From Lachnospiraceae bacterium (GTDB lineage: Bacteria; Bacillota; Clostridia; Lachnospirales; Lachnospiraceae): a stretch of 64,000 nt of DNA. The DNA lies in assembly GCA_017935565.1 (NCBI GenBank), contig JAGBHK010000002.1, positions 1 to 64,000 of the forward strand. Direction: 5' to 3'. Below are positions 17,578 to 24,656 of the stretch, one piece after another (position 1 is the first letter of the stretch; each line of letters starts with the position of its first letter). Made by a program: the position numbers and the translations under genes. The notes beneath the pieces are model-generated. The model did not search any database and was not told where the DNA came from. It saw only the letters and a program-made list of their open reading frames with translations.

Positions 17578-18354
17578 CTATTCATTATTCTTTGCGAATT
17601 TTTCCCAAGGCATCAATAATTTTCGAATTATATTAACAAGTCCCATAAGCAAAAGACTTATAACTACAATAACTATGATTACTGCAAACATTCTGTCATA
17701 TGCGTAAGCTTTTCTAACCCTTGTAAGATATACACCGAGTCCTTCAAAACCTCCTAACCATTCAGAAACAACAGCACCCACTACTGCGTATGAAACTGAA
17801 ATCTTGAGGCCTGCAAAAAAGTAAGGCAATGCAGATGGAAACTTTACATGGCAAAAAATCTTCCATCTATTTGCTCCCATTGAGCGCATTAAATTGATTT
17901 GGTCCTTATCAACACTTCTATATCCATCAAGCAACCCAACAGTGATTGGAAAAAATGTTGTAAGTGCAACCAACGCAATTTTAGGTTCCATTTCAAATCC
18001 CATCCATAAAACAAGTATTGGCGCAATAGCCACGGTTGGAATTGTCTGTGTAATAATCATTACAGGATAAATCGCTTTATACAAAACATTGCAACTATCC
18101 ATAAACAAAGCCATAATAAAACCAAGAGATATTCCTATTCCTAAGCCATAAAATGCCTCTTGCAATGTAATATTTAAATGTCTATATATTAAATCTATAT
18201 CCGCATACAATGCCTCTAAAACTGATTTTGGTGAAGGCAACATATACGAAGGGACCTTTTCTGTCACCGTAAGTAAATGCCAGGCTATTAATATAATCAA
18301 AAATGCGATAATAGTAGGCAGACTACTGATGATGCTTTGTAACTTTCTTTTCAA
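17578..18354 (-). CDS. thiX: ABC transporter permease, thiamine-precursor uptake
   Basis: A 258-residue membrane permease of the SsuC/ThiX type with six hydrophobic segments and the coupling helix EAA motif region (SMGANRWKIFCHVKFPSALPYFFAGLKIS). The only in-frame start before the conserved part is a TTG at 18354, preceded at some distance by GGAGAAG, within the end of the upstream gene (32-bp overlap). It completes the three-component importer with the lipoprotein and ATPase that follow. Confidence 0.87.
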   Translation of the reverse strand: MKRKLQSIISSLPTIIAFLIILIAWHLLTVTEKVPSYMLPSPKSVLEALYADIDLIYRHLNITLQEAFYGLGIGISLGFIMALFMDSCNVLYKAIYPVMIITQTIPTVAIAPILVLWMGFEMEPKIALVALTTFFPITVGLLDGYRSVDKDQINLMRSMGANRWKIFCHVKFPSALPYFFAGLKISVSYAVVGAVVSEWLGGFEGLGVYLTRVRKAYAYDRMFAVIIVIVVISLLLMGLVNIIRKLLMPWEKFAKNNE

Positions 18355-18619
18355 TGCTAAGCACTTCTCCTTCTGGTTTGTATGAAATCTTCACATAAGA
18401 ACTAACGCTCTTACATCCTGCTTTAATAGCAACCAACTGGCAGTTTTTTACGATTTCCATAAGAGTATCATAATCGCCCTCAATTGCAGTTTCACATGGT
18501 CCAACATAATAGTTTAAACCTGTTGATTTTATGTAATCAATAACCTCATCAACCACTCTTATTACTTCATCTTCTCCCGAAACTCCAGGTAATACCTGAA
18601 TTGCAACACTTGCTTCCAT
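18323..18619 (-). CDS. Thiamine-binding protein of the MTH1187/YkoF family
   Basis: A 98-residue protein of the DUF77 (MTH1187/YkoF-like) family: MEASVAIQVLPGVSGEDEVIRVVDEVIDYI, then GPCETAIEGDYDTLMEIV. Members form ferredoxin-like dimers or tetramers, and YkoF binds thiamine. It is the first gene after the TPP riboswitch and is translationally linked to the permease gene. It may act as an intracellular thiamine or pyrimidine sensor or carrier for the importer; that role is inferred. Confidence 0.85.
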   Translation of the reverse strand: MEASVAIQVLPGVSGEDEVIRVVDEVIDYIKSTGLNYYVGPCETAIEGDYDTLMEIVKNCQLVAIKAGCKSVSSYVKISYKPEGEVLSIEKKVTKHHQ

Positions 18620-18684
18620 TTAATTTAATCTCCTTTCATTTTTAACACTTATACTTTAGTGGAGATAACATTTTAATACAAAAA

Positions 18685-18720
18685 AACTCTTTTGTTATCC
18701 ACCTGAATATCAAAAGAGTT
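18685..18720 (-). terminator. Expression-platform terminator of the TPP riboswitch
   Basis: AACTCTTTTG (18685-18694) pairs with CAAAAGAGTT (18711-18720); on the minus strand the stem is followed by a T run. It lies between the TPP aptamer and the first gene of the operon, so it is the likely TPP-dependent stop. Confidence 0.85.
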
Positions 18721-18738
18721 CATATATCTTACTACATT

Positions 18739-18822
18739 TCCACTCCCTACGTCGGTATGAACCGAATCAGGTTAACGGGTCCAGCTCCTCGCTATCTCAG
18801 CCGCGTACGCGACACCCCGGGT
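18739..18822 (-). ncRNA. TPP (thiamine pyrophosphate) riboswitch
   Basis: On the minus strand the THI-box elements appear in order: CCCGGGGTGTCGCG, GCGGCTGAGATAG, GGACCCGTTAACCTGAT, GGTTCATACCGACGTAGGG. These match the TPP aptamer class, which senses thiamine pyrophosphate and turns off thiamine uptake and synthesis genes. A terminator hairpin and the thiamine-precursor transporter follow. Confidence 0.96.
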
Positions 18823-18882
18823 ATTTTGTGTTATTTACTTTTTAATATGTGTCGGCCAAAACACATTTGGAATTCCAAAGAC

Positions 18883-18911
18883 ATACTAACAAATGAATTA
18901 TATTTTGTCAA
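18883..18911 (-). promoter_or_regulatory. Promoter of the TPP-riboswitch operon
   Basis: TTGACA (18906-18911), 17 bp and TAGTAT (18883-18888) on the minus strand. A perfect 14-bp palindrome, TTTGGAATTCCAAA (18866-18879), lies at the expected transcription start and could be an extra operator. Confidence 0.7.
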
Positions 18912-18932
18912 CATTAATTTAATAAAATTATC

Positions 18933-18961
18933 TTGACTTTCAAACCATTTTACGATATAAC
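18933..18961 (+). promoter_or_regulatory. Promoter of the DegV gene
   Basis: TTGACT (18933-18938), 17 bp and TATAAC (18956-18961) on the plus strand, about 50 bp before the chosen start codon. Confidence 0.65.
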
Positions 18962-19012
18962 ATATTTAGTTTGAAAATCAAATATTTTTATTTACAAAGG
19001 AAAGGATTGATT

Positions 19013-19900
19013 ATGAGAGAATTTTGTATTACAACTGATTCTAATTCAGACATGCCAAAGGAGTATATTGAAAAGTACGGTACTGCTATTATTCCACAGT
19101 ACTATTCATTCGGGGATACAGTATATGGTGACGAGTTGCATATGCCACCAGCAGAGTTTTATGAACGCATGAAAAATGGAGAACTTCCACAGTCACAGGC
19201 TAACAATCCTGCTGTTATCGAAGATACTTTCCGTTCTATTTTAGACAAAGGTATGGATATTATCCATATTGCATTTTCTTCTGCTCTTAGCAGCAGTTAC
19301 AATAATGTTGTAATGGTTGCCAATGAATTATTAGAAGATTATCCTGATGCTAAGATTACAGTTATCGATACTCTTAGCGTTTCATTAGGCGAAACAATTA
19401 TGGTTATCAAGGCTAATGAAATGAAGGCTAATGGCGCTTCTTATGAAGAAATCATTACTGCTATTGAAGAAATGAAGAACCATATCAATGTTCAGCTTAC
19501 AGTTGATGACTTATTCCACTTACTTAGAGGTGGCCGTGTAAGTAAAACTACTGCTTTAGTTGGTAGTGCGCTTAACTTCAAGCCATTTCTTGTAATTCAT
19601 AACGAAGGTGGTTTATTGTCAGATGGTAAAACACGTGGCAGAAAGAAATCATTAAGCACACTTGTTGAAAGAATGGCTGCTACTTTAGATGATTCTGTTG
19701 ATTATAGTTTACCAGTTGGTATTATTCACGCCAATTGTTATGAAGATGCATTAAGCGTCGCAGAACAAATTAAAGCAAATACAAAATATACAAATATCAT
19801 AATCAATGATATCAGCCCAAGCATCGGTACACATGCAGGCCCTGGTGCTATTGGTATTACTTATTACGGAAAAGAAAAACCAGCAAAGACGGCTGACTAA
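19013..19900 (+). CDS. DegV family fatty-acid-binding protein
   Basis: A 295-residue DegV/FakB-type protein. Landmarks are ITTDSNSDMPKEY at the N-terminus, HIAFSSALSSSYNN (acyl carboxylate binding region), VIDTLSVSLGE, LFHLLRGGRVSKTTALVG, FKPFLVIHNEGGL and ISPSIGTHAGPGAIGI. FakB proteins bind fatty acids and present them to the FakA kinase for acyl-phosphate formation; whether this paralogue does so is not known. I start at 19013, which follows an AAAGGAAAGGA ribosome binding site; the in-frame ATG at 18971 has none. It is monocistronic with its own promoter and terminator. Confidence 0.92.
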   Translation: MREFCITTDSNSDMPKEYIEKYGTAIIPQYYSFGDTVYGDELHMPPAEFYERMKNGELPQSQANNPAVIEDTFRSILDKGMDIIHIAFSSALSSSYNNVVMVANELLEDYPDAKITVIDTLSVSLGETIMVIKANEMKANGASYEEIITAIEEMKNHINVQLTVDDLFHLLRGGRVSKTTALVGSALNFKPFLVIHNEGGLLSDGKTRGRKKSLSTLVERMAATLDDSVDYSLPVGIIHANCYEDALSVAEQIKANTKYTNIIINDISPSIGTHAGPGAIGITYYGKEKPAKTAD

Positions 19901-19907
19901 TAAGAAT

Positions 19908-19935
19908 AAAGGCGACTCCTTAAGAGCCGCCTTTT
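19908..19935. terminator. Bidirectional terminator
   Basis: AAAGGCGACTC and GAGCCGCCTTTT form a GC-rich hairpin followed by T residues, between the convergent DegV and CPBP genes. Confidence 0.87.
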
Positions 19936-19936
19936 C

Positions 19937-20752
19937 CTATTTTTCTTTTGACTTTTTATTTAAAATAATAAAACAAATAAGCATTATTATTACATACGGT
20001 ATATATGATACATAAGTTATTGTATTCTCATATTTTTCATACATTATAGGATTTATAATAATGAAACTATACATTACTCCAGGTAAACTATTGGTAAGTG
20101 CGTGAAAAACTGATGCCGGCACAACAGAACCACTCTTTTTTGTAAGTAATACCAATAAACATCCACCAAAAATGTTTGTTAAAATTAGCACAATGAAATC
20201 CTTTGCAAAATTTTCATTCTCAATAAGCATAACCATATGCCACAGGCCTCGAATAATTCCAGTAAATACTATTGCAAGATTCATTCCGCATATTTTTTCA
20301 AGTTTCGGAAATACAAATCCCATCCAGCCTATTTCTTCGCCCATGAGCACAAAAAACTGCACGCAGCCCATTGCAATAGTTATCATTATTTGAAACACCA
20401 TCATTGCTGCAGATATATCAGGATTAACCCACGCTACATCCTTAAAGAATATGCACATAATAAGCGGTGCATCTAAAATACTTATCAACAAAGCTACCAA
20501 TATTGTAGTCACATAAATCTTTACGTTACCTTTAAGTTTCGGTGTAATATTAAGACTTCCAATTCCTTCTTTTGAAATCACAGCACAAATAAATGCTATA
20601 ATTGCAGGCATCATACAATATATAAATGATAATGCATTTGCCTTTGGTGTTATTATTTCACCATCATTTAAATTGTTTGCAATATAACAAAGTAGCCAAG
20701 TTACCGGAAGACATATCAAAAGATATATTACTAATTGTTTTTTATTACTCAT
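19937..20752 (-). CDS. CPBP family intramembrane metalloprotease
   Basis: A 271-residue membrane protein with about seven hydrophobic segments and the CAAX-protease/Abi (CPBP) motifs: EEIGWMGFVFPKLE (motif 1 with paired Glu), RGLWHMV (motif 2 with His) and SVFHALTNS (motif 3). Members cleave peptides in the membrane, and some protect against self-made bacteriocins. Its ATG overlaps the stop of the ABC-2 permease gene upstream, so it belongs to the GntR-controlled exporter operon and may process or give immunity to what that system handles. Confidence 0.88.
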   Translation of the reverse strand: MSNKKQLVIYLLICLPVTWLLCYIANNLNDGEIITPKANALSFIYCMMPAIIAFICAVISKEGIGSLNITPKLKGNVKIYVTTILVALLISILDAPLIMCIFFKDVAWVNPDISAAMMVFQIMITIAMGCVQFFVLMGEEIGWMGFVFPKLEKICGMNLAIVFTGIIRGLWHMVMLIENENFAKDFIVLILTNIFGGCLLVLLTKKSGSVVPASVFHALTNSLPGVMYSFIIINPIMYEKYENTITYVSYIPYVIIMLICFIILNKKSKEK

Positions 20753-21470
20753 AACTTGCCACCCCCTTAAGATACATTTTCACAGACACCTTATATGATA
20801 TGTAAAATGCAATAACTGCAAGATAAGGGAACATAGCAACTACACCCATCATAACAACTGACATATCTTCCATTCCATATAGCCAATTTGCAACCGTTTC
20901 TATGATTGTCTGTATTCCACCCTTTGGTAATGGTCCAAACAAACCATATACAATAAACAAAAATGCAGCAGCTGAAATCATTATAAGTTTGACATTTTTA
21001 CCATATTTTTGACCATATCTTATAAGAAAAGGAGTGTCAATCGCTCTTAAAAAAATCTGAATAAAAAATAATGTTACATAAATGCTCATTCCTGAATGAT
21101 TTTCCCCTAACATAATAGATAATATTAAATCATTTAGCATTCCAAAGGCCAATCCAACAAAAGATATAATAAGTGTCAAATAGTATTTAGACAGTATCTG
21201 TCCTTCTTTCCCCAAAGGCGACGAAATTACAAACGAACTGTAATATTCATTTTCATCGCCTTCATATAAATTGTTTTGAAGGCCACCTAAATCAATAAAA
21301 ACAAATAAATAAGCTATAGCCTCAAGAAACATTGTCATCTGCTCACTGCCATCGGGCGCAAACAAGGCTATCATTGTATCCATTCCTGCAGCAAAAAGTA
21401 CCATTACAACAAGGTTGAGTAATATTTCTTTCTTCAATACTAATAAATCTTTATATATTAATCCTAACAT
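20745..21470 (-). CDS. ABC-2 type permease subunit
   Basis: A 241-residue membrane protein with six hydrophobic segments and the ABC-2 type start MLGLIYKDLLVLKKE, seen in bacitracin/lantibiotic-type and YtrC/D-like permeases. I chose the ATG at 21470, which has GGAGGG upstream and overlaps the preceding stop (TAATG). It is the second of two unlike permeases in the operon and probably pairs with the other. Confidence 0.83.
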   Translation of the reverse strand: MLGLIYKDLLVLKKEILLNLVVMVLFAAGMDTMIALFAPDGSEQMTMFLEAIAYLFVFIDLGGLQNNLYEGDENEYYSSFVISSPLGKEGQILSKYYLTLIISFVGLAFGMLNDLILSIMLGENHSGMSIYVTLFFIQIFLRAIDTPFLIRYGQKYGKNVKLIMISAAAFLFIVYGLFGPLPKGGIQTIIETVANWLYGMEDMSVVMMGVVAMFPYLAVIAFYISYKVSVKMYLKGVASYE

Positions 21471-22201
21471 TACTTCTCCCTCCTTTGATATAATTTGCAA
21501 GAAACAAATACACTTATCATAAGCAATACAACTATGATAGGTATAGACAACATTCCAATTATGTCCATTGCCTTATCAAAAATGTTCTTAATTATTTCTG
21601 TCGCGGTTTCAGGATATTTCTCATCAAGTTTAACCATTATATATCCAGAAAGTATGTATACACCCATTACAAAAACTGCACCTACAGTCGATAAAGTACG
21701 TCCGCTTTTAAACTTAATAGCTAATGGCGTAACTACCGCCAATTCGCAAATTGCAGCAACCAAAATGACAATTAGATTTCTAACTAAATCTAAAGTAAAT
21801 TTTTCGCCTGACATAAGACAAATAAAGCCTGCATTTATCAATCCAAAAATAAAACTGCATGCAAATACGATTAAACCGTACAAATACTTTGTTCCCACTA
21901 TAACTATTGGTTTTTGTGGCAATGTGTAACTATACTTCATCCAACCTGATTCACAATCCATAAATATCCCCTGATTAACTGAAGTTGCTACAAAAAGTAT
22001 CAATATATATGGAACATAAGAAAACATAGTTGCGAATACCTTTATGCTTCCTGGTTCGGTTTCAGGCCAAGTTTTCAAATTACCATACATTGTACTTAAA
22101 AACACTAATATTCCAAGGACTGTAAACACCATCGAAAGTGTTAAAAACAAAGCAAATGTCTTCTTTCCAAGACACCATTCTTTATACAAAAGACCTTTCA
22201 T
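21470..22201 (-). CDS. ABC-2 type permease subunit
   Basis: A 243-residue membrane protein with six hydrophobic segments, beginning MKGLLYKEWCLGKKTF, the typical ABC-2 permease N-terminus. The ATG at 22201 overlaps the ATPase stop (TAATG) and has GGAG eight bases upstream; the in-frame GTG at 22210 lies within that site. With the ATPase and the second permease it forms a complete exporter of the YtrBCD/bacitracin-resistance style. Confidence 0.83.
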   Translation of the reverse strand: MKGLLYKEWCLGKKTFALFLTLSMVFTVLGILVFLSTMYGNLKTWPETEPGSIKVFATMFSYVPYILILFVATSVNQGIFMDCESGWMKYSYTLPQKPIVIVGTKYLYGLIVFACSFIFGLINAGFICLMSGEKFTLDLVRNLIVILVAAICELAVVTPLAIKFKSGRTLSTVGAVFVMGVYILSGYIMVKLDEKYPETATEIIKNIFDKAMDIIGMLSIPIIVVLLMISVFVSCKLYQRREK

Positions 22202-23079
22202 TAACACCACTCCTTCTTATCTGCATTTACATAATAAAGCATAATTTCTTCCAATGTAGTGTTATCCAATGTAAGTCCTGAATATTTCTTCTTGCACATA
22301 GCTTTATCAGAAACCATAACCTCTGCACCAAAGTCGTTTATTCTTGCACTTATTATATCTTCAGGTGAAATCTCCTTGTAATCACTCTTCTTACATTTTA
22401 TTACACCATGCTTTTCCAAAATATCATCCTTGTATCCTGTAAGCAAAAGCTTACCCTTGTTGATAAAAGTTACACTGTCAGCCACTTTTTCGAGGTCTGT
22501 TGTAATATGTGAAGACATAAGTATCGAATGATTCTCATCTTGTAAATACTCTAAAAACATATCAAGACATTCATTTCTGACAACCGGATCAAGTCCTGTT
22601 GTTGCCTCATCCATAATAAGTAGCTTTGCATTATGAGACAAAGCCACCGCTATCTGAAGTTTCATCTTCATACCTTTTGAAAATGTACTGATTTTCTTTC
22701 TGCTTGGAAGCGCAAGACGGTCAAGATACGCCTTAAATGTATCACTGCTCCACTCCTTATATACATCCCGCAAAATTCTATCTAAATTACCAGCAGTTAG
22801 TTGCTCTTGAAATGGAATAGCATCAAAAACTGCTGATATCTGCTCTTTTATTTCTAATTCATCCTTAATATTATCAAGACCAAACATCTTAATAGAGCCA
22901 CTATCTCTTTTAATAATATTCAATAACGCCTTGATAGTCGTAGTCTTTCCGGCACCATTTTGGCCAATAAATCCCATTATACTTCCCTTTGCAACATCAA
23001 AACTTACCTTATCCAAGGTAAAACCATCATATTTAACTGTAAGATCACGTATTTCTATAGCGTTTTCATATTCCATCAT
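22201..23079 (-). CDS. ABC transporter ATP-binding protein
   Basis: A 292-residue ATPase: Walker A GQNGAGKT (about residues 39-46), a signature in the degenerate form FSKGMKMKL, Walker B LLIMDEATTGLD and H-loop MSSHITTD. It belongs to the ABC-2 exporter ATPases similar to YtrB/EcsA. The C-terminal 80 residues are a small accessory domain common in this group. It directly follows the GntR regulator gene, 8 bp away. The substrate is unknown; regulators of this kind often respond to cell-envelope antibiotics. Confidence 0.88.
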   Translation of the reverse strand: MMEYENAIEIRDLTVKYDGFTLDKVSFDVAKGSIMGFIGQNGAGKTTTIKALLNIIKRDSGSIKMFGLDNIKDELEIKEQISAVFDAIPFQEQLTAGNLDRILRDVYKEWSSDTFKAYLDRLALPSRKKISTFSKGMKMKLQIAVALSHNAKLLIMDEATTGLDPVVRNECLDMFLEYLQDENHSILMSSHITTDLEKVADSVTFINKGKLLLTGYKDDILEKHGVIKCKKSDYKEISPEDIISARINDFGAEVMVSDKAMCKKKYSGLTLDNTTLEEIMLYYVNADKKEWC

Positions 23080-23087
23080 AATACTCT

Positions 23088-23459
23088 TTACTCCTCACAT
23101 ATAATCTCTAGCATTTCCTTTAATTCCTTATCTGAAATGCCCGCTAACCTTGCTTTTTCTTTTGCTTCCATAAACAAGCTTTCTATTTGTCGCAGATTTT
23201 CTTCCTTTAGAAATTCCTTATTCTGTGCCTTTACAAAGCTTCCTTTTCCTGTGTAGGATTCAATAAATCCATCCCTCTCCAAGTCTTCATAAGCTCTTTT
23301 GGTTGTAATGACACTTATCCTAAGAGCAGCTGCTAGATTTCTCATAGACGGAAGAGCGTCCCCTTCCTTTAATTCCCCTGACATAATCATTGCCTTAATC
23401 TGGGATGTAATCTGCTCATAAATAGGTTCGCCTGTGGAATTTGAAATAATAATGTCCAT
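23088..23459 (-). CDS. GntR family regulator, YtrA type
   Basis: A 123-residue repressor. The winged-helix domain PIYEQITSQIKAMIMSGELKEGDALPSMRNLAAALRIS and TKRAYEDLERDGFIES is classic GntR; the tail after it is only about 50 residues, which puts it in the YtrA subfamily that controls ABC transporters. I start at 23459 with AGGTGG just upstream; the longer open frame upstream crosses promoter sequence and is not coding. It should bind the palindromes around its own promoter and control the whole downstream exporter operon. Confidence 0.9.
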   Translation of the reverse strand: MDIIISNSTGEPIYEQITSQIKAMIMSGELKEGDALPSMRNLAAALRISVITTKRAYEDLERDGFIESYTGKGSFVKAQNKEFLKEENLRQIESLFMEAKEKARLAGISDKELKEMLEIICEE

Positions 23460-23479
23460 TTGCCACCTCTTTTTATAAT

Positions 23480-23516
23480 TGTATATATACGATATATACA
23501 TTATACATATTGTATA
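23480..23516. promoter_or_regulatory. GntR/YtrA-type operator pair
   Basis: A perfect inverted repeat, TGTATATAT-ACG-ATATATACA (23480-23500), and a second one, TATACA-TAT-TGTATA (23502-23516), sit on and just downstream of the -10 box of the regulator promoter. Binding there would block transcription. The A/T-rich TGTATA...TATACA form suits YtrA-type regulators. Confidence 0.75.
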
Positions 23517-23528
23517 TATACATGTCAA
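23500..23528 (-). promoter_or_regulatory. Promoter of the GntR-ABC exporter operon
   Basis: Perfect TTGACA (23523-23528), a 17-bp spacer and perfect TATAAT (23500-23505) on the minus strand, overlapped by the operators. A strong promoter that would need repression. Confidence 0.88.
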
Positions 23529-23536
23529 GAGAAAAA

Positions 23537-23565
23537 TGGTCTGGTAAGATATTCTTACCAGACCA
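23537..23565 (-). terminator. Terminator upstream of the GntR promoter
   Basis: TGGTCTGGTAAGA and TCTTACCAGACCA form a perfect 13-bp stem with a 3-nt loop, followed by TTTTTCTC on the minus strand. It insulates the exporter promoter from minus-strand transcription coming from the HTH fusion gene. Confidence 0.88.
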
Positions 23566-23610
23566 CAAACATTTTGTTTTAATATGAAAATGAATCCCTT
23601 ACATCTATTC

Positions 23611-23639
23611 TTGACAAAATAATATATATATGATAAATT
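23611..23639 (+). promoter_or_regulatory. Putative promoter of small RNA unit 1
   Basis: TTGACA (23611-23616) on the plus strand, then 17 bp and a weak TAAATT (23634-23639). The expected start falls at about 23646, just where the unit 1 stem begins (23647). Confidence 0.55.
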
Positions 23640-23646
23640 CCTTTCG

Positions 23647-23712
23647 AAAGAAGGAACGATGTTTTTCACCGTACAGTTTTTACTCAAGCGGGTTGCACGT
23701 TCCTTCTTTTTT
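23647..23712 (+). ncRNA. Candidate small RNA, tandem unit 1
   Basis: A 12-bp perfect stem (23647-23658 with 23698-23709) closes a 39-nt loop and runs into six T residues (23707-23712), like a terminator that is the whole transcript. Loop positions 10-34 (23668-23692, beginning ACCGTACAG and ending CAAGCGGG) are identical to those of unit 2, 102 bp away. The stem sequence differs from that of unit 2 while keeping its pairing, with both arms gaining matched bases. A TTGACA box lies 36 bp before the stem. The family is not recognised. It could also be a relic of a duplicated 3' end of the neighbouring gene. Confidence 0.55.
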
Positions 23713-23716
23713 AGAC

Positions 23717-23743
23717 TTGACAATTTATCTTTTCTATTATAAT
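23717..23743 (+). promoter_or_regulatory. Putative promoter of small RNA unit 2
   Basis: TTGACA (23717-23722) and TATAAT (23738-23743) on the plus strand. Both boxes are perfect, but the 15-bp spacer is short; TAATAT at 23740 would give 17 bp. The expected start is at about 23750, next to the unit 2 stem (23752). Confidence 0.6.
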
Positions 23744-23751
23744 ATTTCTAT

Positions 23752-23812
23752 AAAGAAGCGGGTTTTACGACCGTACAGTTTTTACTCAAGCGGGCTACTC
23801 GTTTCTTTTTTT
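23752..23812 (+). ncRNA. Candidate small RNA, tandem unit 2, antisense to the HTH fusion gene 3' end
   Basis: AAAGAAGCG (23752-23760) pairs with CGTTTCTTT (23800-23808; one G-U pair) around a 39-nt loop, the same loop length as unit 1, and runs into seven T residues (23806-23812). The 25-nt core at 23770-23794 is identical to unit 1. From 23782 on, the unit is antisense to the last codons and stop of the HTH fusion gene, and the conserved core itself covers the codons for its final SPLE and the TAA. Both RNAs could therefore pair with that mRNA. Confidence 0.55.
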
Positions 23813-24531
23813 GTTCTCAAAAAATCATATAGATACATTTTTCCATCACTATCACATCTTACCAACATCCTTAACTTAAAAATGTTATAACTAATTAAGT
23901 TGCCTACATCATCATATACTGGCAAAGCCAACCTTGTATCATAACGATACCAGCCAAATCTAGCTTTATTTTTATGTTTTGAATTATGATCAGGTGCGCT
24001 TGTCTTGTTAGTTGCAATTTGAATCAATTCTCCAACTGCTTGCGATGCATTTGCTTTAGCCTTAGCATTAGGTCCCCTAAGTATTAATCTATCTTTTGCA
24101 TGAACAAATTCATCAGGAAAATCTGTTCCTATATAAATCTTCTCCGCCGTTTCTGCTATTTCATAACATTTTCCCACATATTCCTTCAAATACTCTTCAA
24201 TTTCTTCCCATTCTTCTCTCCTCTTACCTTTAAACCTTATATCATTAATCAACACAATTTTCTTTCCATCAACATCCGTAATAATATTTACATTGCCATT
24301 CTCTATTTTTTCACTTTTCTTTTCCTTGTTTATTTTTTCATACTCAGCCTTATATAACATAAGCCTCAATAAATATGTAGGCATCTTTCTCTTCTTTGCT
24401 TCCCAATCCTCAACTGTACGAAGAGGAATACCATAATATTCGGCAAACTCTTTACGGCTCAGCCCCATATCCTCTCTAAGCTTTTTCAATTCTTTTTCTT
24501 GTATAACCAATTCTTCCACCCTATTTTCCAT
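23782..24531 (-). CDS. HTH protein fused to a phage-type toxin-like C-terminal domain
   Basis: A 249-residue fusion. Residues about 14-70 are a helix-turn-helix of the Lachnospiraceae regulator type (KKLREDMGLSRKEFAEYYGIPLRTVEDWEAKKRKMPTY split over the motif). A Lys/Glu-rich linker follows, then a domain with YIGTDFPDEFVHAKDRL, RGPNAKAKANASQAVGELI, HKNKARFGWYRYDTRLALPV and MYLYDFLRTKKETSSPLE. I associate this C-terminal pattern with the phage barnase/EndoU/colicin-E5/RelE-like (PBECR) domains of large phage proteins; confidence in that is moderate. An antitoxin-like DNA binder joined to a toxin-like domain would be autoregulated, and the promoter carries matching palindromes. The tandem RNA units lie antisense to its 3' end. 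Confidence 0.7.
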   Translation of the reverse strand: MENRVEELVIQEKELKKLREDMGLSRKEFAEYYGIPLRTVEDWEAKKRKMPTYLLRLMLYKAEYEKINKEKKSEKIENGNVNIITDVDGKKIVLINDIRFKGKRREEWEEIEEYLKEYVGKCYEIAETAEKIYIGTDFPDEFVHAKDRLILRGPNAKAKANASQAVGELIQIATNKTSAPDHNSKHKNKARFGWYRYDTRLALPVYDDVGNLISYNIFKLRMLVRCDSDGKMYLYDFLRTKKETSSPLE

Positions 24532-24574
24532 TTAAATTTATCCTCCTTTTTTAATATGTTACGCATTGCGTGGT

Positions 24575-24591
24575 TTGATATATTTTATCAA
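24575..24591. promoter_or_regulatory. Palindromic operator of the HTH fusion gene
   Basis: TTGATA-TATTT-TATCAA is a perfect inverted repeat covering the -10 box. A second palindrome, ACGCA-T-TGCGT (24561-24571), follows at the expected transcription start. Both are good autoregulatory sites for the HTH domain of the product; this is inferred from position. Confidence 0.6.
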
Positions 24592-24610
24592 TCTACTATT
24601 TATATGTCAA
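24582..24610 (-). promoter_or_regulatory. Promoter of the HTH fusion gene
   Basis: TTGACA (24605-24610), 17 bp and TAAAAT (24582-24587) on the minus strand, about 50 bp before the start codon. Confidence 0.8.
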
Positions 24611-24656
24611 CAAAAAAATTGCCACATCAGTCAATAGCCAACGCAGCAACTTTATA

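Noticed and set aside
23460-23723. Extended N-terminus of the GntR regulator with a membrane-like segment
   Set aside because: The extra frame runs through a perfect promoter, the operators and a terminator hairpin; the start at 23459 has a proper ribosome binding site.
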